Of a stretch of DNA of 64,000 nt, positions 31,902 through 43,779 are shown piece by piece. A program made the translations under genes and the position numbers. Position 1 is the first letter of the stretch, and each line of letters begins with the position of its first letter. The stretch is from assembly GCA_026120185.1 (NCBI GenBank), contig JANUWF010001176.1, forward strand, positions 5,589,501 through 5,653,500. The letters are read 5' to 3'. Under the pieces are notes generated by a model. The model saw nothing but the letters and a program-made list of their open reading frames with translations. It was not told the DNA's origin and ran no database searches. This DNA is from Voacanga thouarsii. Taxonomy: Eukaryota > Streptophyta > Magnoliopsida > Gentianales > Apocynaceae.

Positions 31902-33542
31902 CTGTAAAACCCCACCTAAGACTATCCTAGAATTAGAGGGAAGGGTTACATTCCATGGCATATTGCATGAATATATTCTTTTTGGGTGCATTTGTGCATT
32001 TTTAAATTGCTATATGTGGCCTTTATGATTTATTTATGCTACATGAGTGTTGGGGGCAATTAGGAAATTTTGATTAGAGATGAGATAAGAAGAGAATTAA
32101 GTTGGGAAAATAAGAATAAGAATTAATGTTGTTAGAGCTTTGTGGTTAATTCTTATGGTCTTGAGTTCAAATCCCATCAATTAAGTATTATTTTTAATTA
32201 TCCTAACTAATGTTTGAATTTTATTTCTTGCATTCCATGAAACTAGGAATGGTGTCTTAGGGAGACACAATGGTAATATTCTAACCATGTGTTCTAGTCC
32301 TAAAGAAAATCTACATGAGTTTTAATCTCCATTATTTTAGCAACCCATGTCCTAGCATATTGGAATTTAAAATATTCTTGTTTCTTAAATTATTTTAATT
32401 TTTTTATAAAATATTCTAGATTATCTTGGACTTGAAATTTTTTTAAAAAATTCCAGATTTTGGAGATCATTTGGCCAAAACATAGGAGGATTAATAGTGG
32501 GGTTTGTTTTTCAAATTAAAATCACCAAATTATTTTTCTAAAGAACTACATTTTTTGTTGTTCTTGTTATGGTAAAAAGCTAGAAAATTAACTTTAGTTC
32601 TTCTTCCTAGCTTGTTTTCGAAATTGGGCAGCTTGAGCATCATTTCTTCTTTGCAAATCAAGCACTCCCTTTTTTGTGTGCAAAAGCTGAAAGCAAGCAT
32701 GAGGATTTTAGACCTTCCATAGCTTGTCTAAACCAGAAAATTTTCAGCAAACAAGTAAATACATTAGCCAAGAAACTTTGGATATTCAATACCATGAATT
32801 AGTTCTTTCATGGTTCTTGTTCTTCTTCAAGGTAATGGCTAGAAAAATCACCATTAGAAGACTTGAGATACTCCTATTTAGTAGTTGAAAATAAATTCAA
32901 AATATTTTGAATTTTAGCTAACAATCTTCCTAAATCTTATCATTCCTTCTAGCTAGATAACCAGAATTTTTCCCAGCTTTTCCAATTTTCAATTAGCTAG
33001 AATTTCTCTTCATTTCTTTTTCACCAACCATGGCTGACAAAAATCCATTAAAGTACCTCAAACCTCACCTAGTTTCTCTCCATTCAAAATGCTTTGAATT
33101 TAAAATTTAATTTCTATATTTTGCTCCATCAAACACTTACCTATCTAGTAACCAATTCCATCAAACCAAACCAAAAATTCTGCACATATTCAACAAGGAA
33201 TTTCGGCCATCACCACCAAGAACACTCTCCCACTTCTTCTAATTTTCTCTTCTACACTCTCAAGAATACCAAGAACACACACTACTCTCCTTAAACCATT
33301 TAGTCACTTCTAAACATCCCAAACCACTCTAAAACCTTCAAATCAATTAGAGTGCATCCTATTCTTCCCTATGGTATACTTCATAACACTAAAACAACTG
33401 AAGTCAAGAAGAACACCATAAGGTAAACCAAGTCTAAACATCTTCTTTCTTCTTCCGTTATTTACTTTCATTTCTTCTTACTCTTCTCTCAATCTCTCTC
33501 TCTCTCTCTCTTGGCCAAATTTATTGCTGGCCAACGTCAGAT
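31902..33542 (+). repeat. GYP3: 5' part of a GYP1-like LTR, plus strand
   Basis: It starts TGTAAAACCCCACCTAAG, matching the TGAAACCCCACCTAAAG start of the GYP1 LTR on the minus strand. It carries the equivalent GGAGACACAATGG block, the CATTCCATGAAA block, the tRNA-like module (32,121-32,178) and, close to the right end, a (CT)n run (33,493-33,512) followed by TTGGCCAAATT. At 33,543 the copia array COP3 begins, so COP3 apparently inserted in this LTR. The rest must lie beyond the window. Confidence 0.75.
32121..32178 (+). other. tRNA-like module in GYP3 LTR
   Basis: GTTGTTAGAGC and GAGTTCAAATCCC on the plus strand correspond to the A-box-like and B-box-like parts seen in GYP1 and GYP2, at a similar distance from the LTR start. 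The stems are less well paired here. Confidence 0.45.
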
Positions 33543-33889
33543 TGTAGCTATGAAAACAAAATAGGAAAACTACGCATGCGCCATCAGTGGCAAAAACCAA
33601 ACACAGAGGGCAATGGAAGGTAAAAAAAAAAAACCTATGTGCTTCATTATACTCTTCACCCGTGAAGTAGACTATTGAACCACTAGAACGGCTTCTTCTC
33701 TAGATGACAATTCCAGTTGAAATCTCGTCATCCGTCTACTTCTTCTGGTTTGCATGAATGCAAGCCCTTCTCGAGAACTCAGAATATTCCACCGCCTATT
33801 TACTTGTTGGTGAAACAATTTAGACGAGGAAAAACTAGTCTCAAAAATAGTTCTCGATCCTTTGCTATTAATTAGTAAAATCAAGAAAC

Positions 33890-33922
<33 letters not shown>

Positions 33923-35494
33923 GAAATGCACAAGAGAGAAGAGATAAAACAGAGCTTTTGTTTTTTTCTTAGTGTGTTTTCCCCTTGAAAAAAAAAAAAA
34001 AAACAAGACACACAACTCATTCTTAGATAACCAAAACACTGGGGTTACTGATTTTTCAAAACACTCAAAGGCTATCAACAGAAGAGATTTGACTTAGCCT
34101 AAAGTCTTCTATTCTGTGAATTGAAAAAAAACCCTTTAATTCAGGCTATTGAGCTAATAATAATTTATTATGTTCCTTGGACCCAATGAGCCCAAAATAA
34201 TAACCGTTAATTATTTATTTTCTGAGCTTATTAAAATAACTCAATAAATAATTAATGAGTCCGAATGAACTAAAATAATTATTTAAGTCTTTTATTAATT
34301 AGTTTAGGCCCAGATTAATTTTTTTAATTATTCAATCTAGGTTTAGGTCCTAAATAATTAATTAACCAATTAAATCAGATAATAAATTTAATTTCTCTCG
34401 TTCTTTTTTTTTTTATTCCAATCCAAAAATAAATTAGACTTCCTGAATAAAATAAAATCCTTTCTATTGAGACCATTTCCTTGACCTCAAATTAATTAGG
34501 ACTTATGGGCTATTCCGAGGACCAAAAAGACACATCGCCTTGACTATTAAAATGACCAAAATACCCTTACTATATAAATAACTGTATTTTACATTTTAAA
34601 TATTTTCTAATATTACCATAAGAAAATATTATCCCCAAGGACAATGCTGCATTAGCTATGTGTTCGACATACAGGTAAAATGACTAAAATACCCCTCTAC
34701 ACACTGCCGTGTATTTAGAGAGGAAAGAGTGTATTAACACCTCTCTAAAAGATGTCTACCATCCCTAGGCTTCTAGTTCAGTGATCAATGACTTTTTGGA
34801 ATATTTTTGCTTTCCAAGGGAGCCATCCTAAAGCCAATATCCAAGTTATGTTCCCCAGGGCCCTGGATAATTAGATCATTCGGACAACTACAAGAGGCGA
34901 TATAGTGTAGACACTATCTTGTACAAGTGTGTTTTTAACTAACTAGTTACATATACCCAACATATAAGTATATTAGTCCTTCTAAAGAACCTCAACTATA
35001 GTATGTCAAAACATACACTTCCAACTTCGTCAGACCACCAACTTATACTCAAGCTGAAGAGTACAAGTCCATACTGTAGTAGTAGTAGTCTAGGTTTCTA
35101 TCACATAATACTTTTAGAAACCACTACTACAAGTCTTGTTCTACGTATTCAAAAAACACTTGTGTTATAAAATAAGAAGACTACTCATTGGCTAATGGTT
35201 AGTCATTCCCTATTTAAAATTCATAACGCAATAATCTTGCTATGATGAGATTTCCATTCTCATCATTCGATTAAAAATAATAGTTTATGTATTAAGTATC
35301 CCATGGTCTATACCTTACTGTGAAAGACCTTTATTCACATGAACCATTTATTTAAATACAATAGATATTTTCCAATGAAAATTGTGCACAAATATAAAGA
35401 AGATTTTACAAACAATTTTTGAGAAAAATACTTTTATTAATACAATTCAAAAATTACATCAGAAACTTAATATAAGAGGGCATACATTCCAACA
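33543..35494 (-). repeat. COP3 LTR 1 (3' LTR)
   Basis: On the plus strand it starts TGTAGCTATGAAAAC and ends CATACATTCCAACA, 1,952 bp. LTR 3 starts TGTTGCTATGAAAAC and LTR 2 ends CATACATCCCAATA at the same places. Shared blocks include CTCAGAATATTCCACC (33,777; 49,246; 63,725) and ATTCATTCTTAG-like segments near 34,020. A-rich (AAAAG)n tracts lie at 33,888-33,925. No gene is seen inside. Confidence 0.9.
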
Positions 35495-36945
35495 ATCTTT
35501 CACTTGCACTCTAAGACTAAGTGAGTCCACAAGTGCCCACCTCTATGGTGTCTAAGTGTCTTCTAAAGACTCTCTCTCTGCCAAAGGCTTGGTGAAAAGA
35601 TCTGCTGGATTGTTCTCCGAAGTAATTTGTTCCATCATGACTTCCCGTCTCTGGATGAAATCCTAGATTAGGTAGTACTTTCTCTCTACGTGCTTTGCCT
35701 TTTTGTGGTTCTTAGGTTTTTTGAATTGTGAGACTACACTAGTGTTGTCGCAATACACCACAACTGGTTTGTCTATTTGTGGCACGACTCCATGTTCTAA
35801 AAGGAACTTTCGAAGCTAAATTGCTTTCTTAGATGCCTCCGAAGCTGCCACATACTCAGCTTCTATGGTTAAGTCAGTAATGCAGTATTACTTGATACTC
35901 TTCCATAAATTAGCTCATCCAAACAAAGTGAAGACATATCCGCTAGTGGATTTTCTCTCATCCTTATCCCCCTGGAAGTCCGAGTCTGTATATCCTATAT
36001 AAATCAAGTCATCAGCCCTGTAAACTAGCATATATTCTCTCACACCTTTAAGATACTTGAGAATATACTTTATAGACTACTAATGAACCTCACTGGGGTT
36101 TGACTGATATCTACTAACTCAGCCTACGGAAAAACAAATATCTAGCCCAGTACACAGCATGACGTACATGAGACTTCCCACAACTGAAGCAATGTGAATC
36201 CTACTCATTCTATCTTTTTCTTCTTGAGACTCTAGATAATCCTTTGAGGAAAAAGACAACCCATGTCTACAAGGGATCAACACCCCCTTGCGTGAGTCCA
36301 TGCTGAACTTGGCTAGTATCTTGTCAATGTATGTAGTTTGGGATAAATTTAACATTCTCTACTTCCTATTCCTTAGAAGTTTTATTCCGAGGATGTAACT
36401 GGCTTCACCTAATTCTTTCATACTAAATTGACTAGATAACCAAACCTTAGTAGATGACAATGTCCCTACATTATCTTCAATGAGTAGAATGTCATCCACA
36501 TACAGTACAAGAAAAATCACGTTTATGCCTTCTAGTTTCCTATACACACATGGTTCATCCTTGTTTTGAATGAAACCATAAGATTTTATAATCTCATCGA
36601 AACAAATATTCTATGCTTTGGATACCTTCTTAAGTCCATAAATGCATTTTTTAAGCTTACAAACCATATGCTCTTGGCCTTCAGTAATAAAGTTTTCTGG
36701 TTGGGACATATAGATGTCTTTACTAAGATGGCCATTTAAAAAAACCATCTTAACATCCATTTGCCATGTCTCATAGTCATAATGACATGCAATAGCAAGG
36801 AAGATACGGATGGACTTAAGCATGGCTACTAGGGAAAAGGTTTCCTCATAATCAATTCTTTCTTTCTGAGTATACCCTTTCATTACAAGCCTGGTTTTGA
36901 AGGTTTCCACCTTCCTATCCACTCCCCTCTTCCTCTTGTACACCC
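35495..36945 (-). pseudogene. COP3-A reverse transcriptase and RNase H
   Basis: The RT starts near 36,943 (MYKRKRGVDRKVETFKTRLV, then MDVKMVFLNGHLSKDIYMSQ) and has an intact FLVLYVDDILLI catalytic box at about 36,480-36,510. It continues LSSQFSMKELGEASYILGIK and LSQTTYIDKILAKFSMDSRK. RNase H (35,560-36,120) gives GYTDSDFQGDKDERKSTSGY, EAEYVAASEASKKAI and VVYCDNTSVV, the standard catalytic blocks. Stops and frame changes separate these pieces. Next to LTR 1 a purine-rich stretch (AGTGAAAGAT on the minus strand) serves as the polypurine tract. Confidence 0.9.
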
Positions 36946-38045
36946 ACTTACTCCCAATGGGTTTTATCCCTTTAGGTAAAGCTACAAGATCTCAAACCTG
37001 ATTGAAGTATATAGACTAAATCTCAGTTTTCATTATTTTATGCCATAGCTTTGCATCGGCACCAGCAATAGTCTCCTCATATATAGTGGGATCTTATTCC
37101 TGATGGTCGGAGACTAGGTCAAAAGCCTCTCCAGTCCATCTTTCTAGAACCCTAGATATCCTTCCACTCCATCGAGGCTGCTTTTGTACGGGTTCCTGAG
37201 ACTGTGCCTCTTCTTTTTCTATAATTGGGTTAGAAGAAGTTGATTCAGTAGATAACTTCTCTTCGAGTTCCATCATTATCAAACTTTTAGTTGATGTACT
37301 TTGATCATCCTCCAAATATCTAGCATTAGTACTCACAAGTACTTTTTGTTCATTGGGATGATAAAAGTAACTAGTATTTGTACCTTTTGGATACCTAACA
37401 AAATTGCATAATTTCAATCTTGATTCTAACTTGTCTACCTTAATCAGTACATAAATTGGACAGTCTCATATCTTGAGATGATTTAGACTTGGCTTATGCC
37501 CAATCCACATCTCATAAGGTGTCTTAGGTACTGACTTGGATGGTACCAAGTTCAAAATATATGTCGCTGTTTCTGGGGCATATCCCCAAAAAGACACTGG
37601 AAGAGTAGCATGAGACATCATGCTTCGGACAATTTCCATCAATGTCATGTTCCTTGTCTTAGCTACTCTATTCTGTTGGGGTGTCCCAGCACAGAGAGTT
37701 AGGATACTATTCTATAATGTACCATGTAGTCCATGAATTCACCAATGAGGTATTCTCCGCCATGATCCGATCATAAAATTTTGATTAATTTACCTGTCCG
37801 AGACTCCACTTCAGCCTTAAACTCTTTGAACTTGTCAAAAGAGTTAGACTTGTATCACATCATGTGAACATAACCATATCTTGTACAATTATCTATAAAA
37901 GTGATAAAGTACTCAAACCCCTTCTTGCTAGTGTAGATAAAAGATCACACACATCAGTATGAACAAAGCTTAGTGCTTCCTTGGCTTTATCTGCCTTTTG
38001 GGTAAAGGACATTTTGATCATTTTTTCCATAAGACAGGATTCACA
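36946..38045 (-). pseudogene. COP3-A integrase and linker
   Basis: The clearest part (37,466-37,648) reads [20 protein letters not shown] then [20 protein letters not shown] and [19 protein letters not shown], the end of the copia integrase core. The linker (37,094-37,417) reads KLCNFVRYPKGTNTSYFYHP, NEQKVLVSTNARYLEDDQST and a Glu/Ser-rich stretch ending RRSGR-like (here PRWSGRISRVLERW). To the right of 37,648 the Asp-containing core survives only in scattered frames. It aligns with COP1 1,190-2,385. Confidence 0.87.
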
Positions 38046-38334
38046 CTCTCAATGAGCCTAAAGGCCCATTATGGATTAACCTCTAAATCTTGGTTGAGTT
38101 AATATGACCCAACCTTAGATGTCAAATTTATGAGTCATTGACAGTAGTCTTTCCCTTCCTATTTAAAGGTTCAGACTGAGTGTTATTCAATTGATTATAA
38201 ATAGGATTAATGAAGAATAGATTTTCATACGTGTGCCCAGTACATATTACTTCTCCATTGCTACTAATAGTTATACCAGAATGGAAAGAAATAGATTATC
38301 CTTGATTTATTAGTTTTGAAACTGAAACCAAATT
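38046..38334 (-). pseudogene. COP3-A GAG-pre-integrase remnant
   Basis: The zinc-domain region between protease and integrase core should fall here. On the minus strand, pieces such as the LGHINxxRIxRLIxxGxL-like order survive in broken frames near 38,060-38,120, with the MGLxGS-like stretch next to the CxSCLxGK position at about 38,040. No open frame longer than about 30 codons remains. Confidence 0.5.
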
Positions 38335-38565
38335 TTATTTAAAACCAGGAACAAATAAAACATCTTTCAAAACAACTATTCTATTACAATCAAAAGCGAG
38401 TTTCCATTTTCTCACTGTAAGGGCCCAAACTTGTGGTCCATTTCCCACGCGTATTCCATGTTCATCCTTCTGAAGTCTTCTAATCTTTCTAAACCTCTGC
38501 AAGGAGTTATAGATATGATCAGTGGCTCCTGAATCAACAATCCAGGTAGAAGTTGATCCAACCAT
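38335..38565 (-). pseudogene. COP3-A aspartic protease
   Basis: The reading TSTWIVDSGATDHIYNSLQR has the DSG active site and the usual copia context (W-x-[IV]DSGA). It is followed by LQKDEHGIRVGNGPQVWALT and VVLKDVLFVPGFK, the end of the domain. The 76-codon stretch is open, which makes it the best preserved domain of this copy. Confidence 0.9.
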
Positions 38566-38599
38566 TGATATAGACTCTAGATAGAAAACATTACCTGTG

Positions 38600-39220
38600 G
38601 GGTTTTTCTTGGTCTAAAGATCTGGACACTCTTTTTTCCAGTGTCCCTTCTTCCCACATTTGAAGTATTTGCCATGGGATTTATTTTTTGGGCTGGGACT
38701 TGGGCTGGTGCACTGCATTTCCCTTTTTCTTCTTGAACTTTCTAGGCTTGGGCATAGTTCTTGAAGAAGAAGCCATTATAGCCCTCGCTTGTGGCTTCGT
38801 GACCTTCTCTACTACTTGGAGCTCTTTCATTAACTTAGTTAAACTCATGTTTAACTTATTCATGTTATAATTCAACTTGAATTGAGTAACATTGTGGCTA
38901 ATGACGTGCTTATGTCGTATGTAGTTGTCATGTGCACATGTTTGGATTGGAGCTCATTCGACATGAAGGCTAGCATATAGTCTTGTGCCATCTCATCAGT
39001 CTTTTTTCATGTTTTTTCAGCCTCATGTTCCTCAGCAGAAGAACCTTCCCCGATCACAGGGCATGTCTCGTAAAAGACATACTTATACTTCTCAGCTATG
39101 AGTATTATGGCCAATTTTCTCTTCCAGTCCATATAATTTGGACTTGTTAGCTTATTATCGCAGAGAATAACAGCTAAGGGACTGAAATAACCTCCACCAA
39201 CCGCTTCTGAAATTTGAAAA
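38600..39220 (-). pseudogene. COP3-A gag with altered zinc knuckle
   Basis: The gag start is near 39,215 on the minus strand (SEAVGGGYFSPLAV-like, then PNYMDWKRKLAIILIAEKY). The C-terminal part (38,681-38,875) is basic: PKPRKFKKKKGNAVHQPKSQ. In another frame 38,626-38,671 reads KYFKCGKKGHWKKECPD, a CCHC knuckle whose first Cys is replaced by Tyr. Domain B repeats the gag start at 50,934-51,080 (MVGGGSFSPLAAGPNYVDWK). Confidence 0.83.
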
Positions 39221-39295
39221 ATAAATGAAATTCACAGAATTGTGAAAAAAAAAAATAATTTTGCGCACTTTATCCTCATATTAAACTGATAATAG

Positions 39296-39300
39296 CTAAC
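39296..39300. other. COP4 target-site duplication, left copy
   Basis: CTAAC lies directly before the TGTTAGTG start of COP4. The same 5 bp lies at 47,399-47,403, directly after its ACCCAACA end. The homologous uninterrupted sequence at 51,165-51,169 has one CTAAC. Confidence 0.95.
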
Positions 39301-40699
39301 TGTTAGTGTTGTGCCTTAGAGACAATCACTTGTACATTGTATATGACACATTTTATTTTAATAAAATGCATTATTTATCTTACAGTTTCTTTTGTTTACT
39401 TCTAAGTAATATAATTGTTCGATAAAGTCCATAGTACAACACTACGTTAAGGAAATCATGATAGAGATCATGATATGAGATTCCTACTACACTGGATGGT
39501 GTTAGTACTTAAATAGTCCCTAGTCATAGTATTAATGAGACATGACATTATTAATGCGTTAAAGACTAGCATGTGTTAGACTTCCTGATTTGATCAGGCG
39601 GTGGTTCTCATAACTGTGAGTATTGAGATACACAAAGTTAACACATGGATGCTTGTTAATAGAACAAGTTCATTGGATGACCTAACTTTGAGATAATCAC
39701 ATGGATAACTATTTAGTGCCAGTTATATAATTTCAATATAGCAAACGTGCAAGTATTCTTAGACTTGAGATCTTCAAGGTACTTTATTTGCTAAGCTTAG
39801 TACTTTAATTCTAATCTCCAAAGCTCGATTGAGGGCCACCTATGGGATGGATATTGAGTACATTCTGAGGTAAACAAAAGTAGTTAAGAGGGTCAATAAA
39901 GGATTCACCACTCCTAATAGTAGGGGCGAATATCTCACGGCCACTTGTAGGAATTACTACTCGGAAAGTCCTTGGCCAAGGCAATTGTGTATTGGAAACA
40001 ATTCCAATTGATACACATCTAGAGTAGTAGGTTCCTGGTACAAGTACTATTGTACTCGGACCAGAATTAATTCTGGAAGGAGTTGGCACTAATTTCGTAC
40101 TCCAAATCGAATGAGATATTGTATGGTGAAAGTAGTTAATTGCACTGAAATTTGTTATTGAAGGGTTCATGTTAAGCCACTTGACTTCTTGGACTCTTGG
40201 TTGGTCATGATGTGTTGCTAGATACCGCTCATGATTTAGGAATATGGGTTTATTAATTGATGAATTAATAAACCAATCCTGATTAGAATTAATAGGATTA
40301 GTTCTAATTAATTATGGATTATTAATCTCAAAGACGTTTGGATTAATTCATGTTCGCTACCAATTGATTGGGAAACCTAATAGGTCACACACAATAGAGG
40401 ATTATATGCTGAAGATGTTATTTGATAACATAGTGGGGTTAATTGAGAGAAAGAGAAGTTATTGTGGATAAATTATAATTAGTTATAATTTGTGGTCCAA
40501 GTTGTAATTGTGAGAACTTGATATTTCCAATTATAATTATAAAATTCTAATAAGATTCGAATTCTTAGTTTTGGAAGGAATTTTCGTGTGACATATATTA
40601 TGAGTCACACAAAACCCTAGCTGGGATTTGAACACATGAAAAACATAGCCACAATCATCATCATCATCATCATCATCATCTTCATCTTCATCTTCATCT

Positions 40700-40770
<71 letters not shown>

Positions 40771-41112
40771 GTTTTGCTGAAAACGAAAACAGCCCTAGGC
40801 GGCATCTTTTTTTGCTAGCACAGGAAATTTTAGTGCTTGAGTACCTCTGTGTGGATTACTGTTAGAGATAATCACACACTATGATTATAGTGGTTAGACG
40901 TCCAACTCTTGTGGAGTTTGCACAATAAGATTGCTGGATCGCTCCTTGACTTCAAGAAGAAAATTTTTTGTTCTTCGGACGATCACCCAAAGGTAAAAGC
41001 TGTTACCTTTGTTATTTTTATGTCTTGTTTTTCACACATAGGGGGGTCCTAGGATGGTATCTCATTTATTTTCCGCTACGCAGTCTAGGATATGAGTCTG
41101 AGATACCCAACA
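39301..41112 (+). repeat. COP4 5' LTR
   Basis: It starts TGTTAGTGTTGTG and ends GATACCCAACA, 1,812 bp. It contains a CAT/CTT/CT compound microsatellite (40,655-40,767) in the R/U5 part. ORFs on either strand within it are unconserved or caused by the microsatellite. Confidence 0.94.
40655..40767. repeat. (CAT)n(CTTCAT)n(CT)n compound microsatellite, 5' LTR
   Basis: A CAT run, then CTTCAT units, then about 60 bp of CT. The 3' LTR has its equivalent at 46,948-47,054, with CTT units and a longer CT run but almost no CAT run, so the two have drifted since insertion. Confidence 0.95.
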
Positions 41113-41113
41113 G

Positions 41114-41125
41114 TGGTATCAGAGA
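41114..41125 (+). other. COP4 primer-binding site
   Basis: TGGTATCAGAGA lies one base after the LTR end. It is the initiator-Met tRNA type with only the last base changed. Confidence 0.93.
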
Positions 41126-42860
41126 CATGCTATGTGTGGTCTACGGACATTATTTTGGCATGAAAAACTGTTTTCATGTATTCGTGCTTGACTTTGTTCA
41201 CTGTGAAAATCGTTTTCACTTGAGTCGAAATCGTTTCAAGCTTTGTGGGTTGGGTCCATTGCACAATATAATTGTGTAAAAGTTATAGCATATTTCGAAA
41301 GGTGCTTTCTTTATGTGCTTAAAATTTTATGCAGAAAAACGTTTTCTTAAACATGGTAGTTGCCCTCCGTTTCATCTTGTGAATTTGATTTTTTTTTTTT
41401 TTTTGTCTAAACTAACAAATTGGTTGTTGTTTTGAGCTTCAAAATTGAAAATTCTATTAAGAATTGTTCTCACTAAAATTCTGCAGAAGATTAGGGCACC
41501 AGAAATTCTGAGAATTGCATGCTATTTCGTGAACATCCAGAAATCATTTCTGGAAAAATTTTTCCTAAAAAAATCAAAACACAGGCAGCATCAGCTTGGC
41601 CTTCAAACCGGCGCCGGTTCGGCTCTGTTTTATAAAATATTTAAAAAAAAACAAAGGGGCGCTGCCCCTTGACTCCCGCCCACTGACCGGTTAGCGGGAC
41701 CGCTGTTTTTGTTGCCGGAGATGGGACCCAAAAGTATTTTCTCAAAATTAGTTTTGAGACAAACAATTTTATTTTTCAAAATAGTGATTTTGAAATTTTA
41801 AAATTAATGTATTTTTCTAAAATATTGATTTTAGAATTTGTTTTATTTTTCCAAAGTAGTGATTTTGGAAAAATAAAAGGTATATATTTATTTTGTTTAA
41901 GCATAGTCAATGGCATGGTGGATGGTTATGGACTAAAGCCAATTATATATGTTCATGCATTTTACAGTTTTGGTTTTTATGAAATAAGGCCTATGTGTCT
42001 TGCCTTCTTTAGAATTCTTATGTAATTCTCTTCTCATCTAACTCCCCTCGAATGTAACTCGAGGTTTTCTCTCTTTAGGAAATCATGTAATTAGTTTACA
42101 TAGGTTAGATAGGAGTAGAATTATTTTTAATTTTGAAGATGGCAACCAAAATAAGGCGAGAAGGTAAGACCTACTTGAATCATGCATGAACACATAGGGT
42201 TAACTATATTAATTTCTTTTATGGCTCAAAGAAATTAATTTAGGGTAAAGTCCATAACCATACCAGGTAATCACTTTATTACCATGATTATCAATTATGT
42301 GATTTATTGATTTTTATATATGTCATTCAACGAAATCACTAAAAGGAACAAATACCTGAATTAATATTAAACCTAATTCATTCCGTTAATATAGTAAGAA
42401 CGAGAGTCTTTTTTTCGAGACCAGGTTGTTGGACAAACCTAAACCTACTTGACATTGGGCATGTTCAAGCTATGGAATTAAATTCCTGATTAATGGGTCG
42501 AGTTTAACTAAATTCTTTATCCTAGTTGGGCAAACTCAAGCATAAAGAAATTTAGAGGAAAAGTTGGGGTAACCCAAAAGGCTTTAAGATTAAAAGCTGT
42601 TAATCACCCAATGATCTGGTAGTTACCTACGATGTAATTGGTATTGGATACCTACTAATGAACTCAAGGATAGCTTGTAGGGCAAGCCTAAGGTTATTCT
42701 TGAGGAATTTGGATACTGGTCCACTAGGAAAGCTTTCAACGGGCTTTCCCAAATCAGTAGTAGGGGCTATTGGTTTGAGTAAAATAGTGGAGTAAAAATG
42801 CACTTAATTAAAATCTTAATTATTTGCATATCATGTGCATATACAAGTAGCTAATGCTCT
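41126..42860 (+). other. COP4 5' leader, no gene
   Basis: The 1.7-kb leader between PBS and gag contains no family-assignable ORF. It holds a GC patch with a 7-bp hairpin, AAGGGGC-GCT-GCCCCTT (41,654-41,670), a segment ACCGGCGCCGGTTCGG (41,608-41,623) that resembles the GC units of the ATH LTRs, and AT-rich repeats around 41,740-41,880 built on GTGATTTTG(A/G)AA. Confidence 0.6.
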
Positions 42861-42904
42861 CTATCTTTACAACTAGGTCACTTGCATCATGTAATCATAC
42901 GTAG

Positions 42905-43735
42905 CATCTTGGAAACCAACAAGTTAACCGAATCAAACTATCTTGACTAGTATAAAAATTTGAGAATCATTCTCAAATCGGAAAAGTTGCTCTACGTGCT
43001 AGATGGTCCTCTTCCACCACTACCAGCCCATGATGCTCATGCTGATGAGCATGCTGTCCACAAGAGGCACAAGGAGGATAGTGATACAACATCATGTTTT
43101 ATGCAGGCATCCATGACTCCTGAGTTGCAAAAACAGCACGAGCATATGGATGCTCAATCGATTATACTACATCTTCGAGAGCTGTTTGATGCCCAAGTCA
43201 GAACTGAGAGATATGAGATCTTGAAGCAACTATTTCATTGTAAAATGGCAGAGGGTTCTACTGTGGCCACTCATGGGCTAAAGATGTTGGGCTTGATAGA
43301 GAAGCTTGGATCTCTTGGGTTTGCAATGGATCATGACTTAAGTGTTGACTTAATTCTATAATTTTTGCGTAATAGTTTCTCACAATTTATGATTAACAAT
43401 CAGATGAACAAGATTGAGTCCACCATTCTTAAGTTGATCAATCTTTTCAAAACTACAAAGTCCTCCATGAAGAAGGATTCCAATGTAATTTTAATGGTAG
43501 GGAGCCTTCTTCTTCTTCTTTTGAACTTTCTTATTAGAAGAAGGATTCCAATGTAATTTTAATGGTAGAATCTTCCTCTTCTAATAAGAAAGTTCAAAAG
43601 AAGAAGAAGAAGGCTCCCATAAAGCCCAAAGGTGGTGTGAACAAGAAGGACGTAGCTACCAAGGGCCCATGCCATCATTGTGGAAAGATGGGCCACTGAA
43701 GGCGCAACTGCAAAGCCTACTTGGAGACTATTAAG
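42905..43735 (+). pseudogene. COP4 gag
   Basis: The reading ETNKLTESNYLD-stop-YKNLRI has lost the Trp of the usual NYLDWKRNL block. It then continues ILKSEKLLYVLDGPLPPLP, DAQSIILHLRELFDAQVRTE, RYEILKQLFHCKMAEGSTV and IEKLGSLGFAMDHDLSVDLI, the UBN2/retrotran_gag pattern. A 68-bp fold-back insertion lies at 43,501-43,568. The knuckle at 43,668-43,712 reads CHHCGKMGH followed by a stop and RNC, so CX2CX4HX4C is cut by a TGA. An initiation codon is not clear. Confidence 0.87.
43500..43618. repeat. 41-bp perfect inverted repeat in COP4 gag
   Basis: Arms 43,500-43,540 and 43,578-43,618 are perfect reverse complements, with a 37-bp spacer. A 32-bp direct repeat (43,469-43,500 and 43,537-43,568) overlaps them. 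The arrangement fits a 68-bp insertion made by template switching. Confidence 0.93.
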
Positions 43736-43779
43736 GATAAGAAGCAGAATAAGAAGCTTACAAGCACTTCTACTTCTAC

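Noticed and set aside
40617..40818. ORFs on both strands made of Ser/Leu or Arg/Glu repeats
   Set aside because: They are translations of the CAT/CTT/CT microsatellite in the COP4 LTR, and the same artefact appears at 46,882-47,211.
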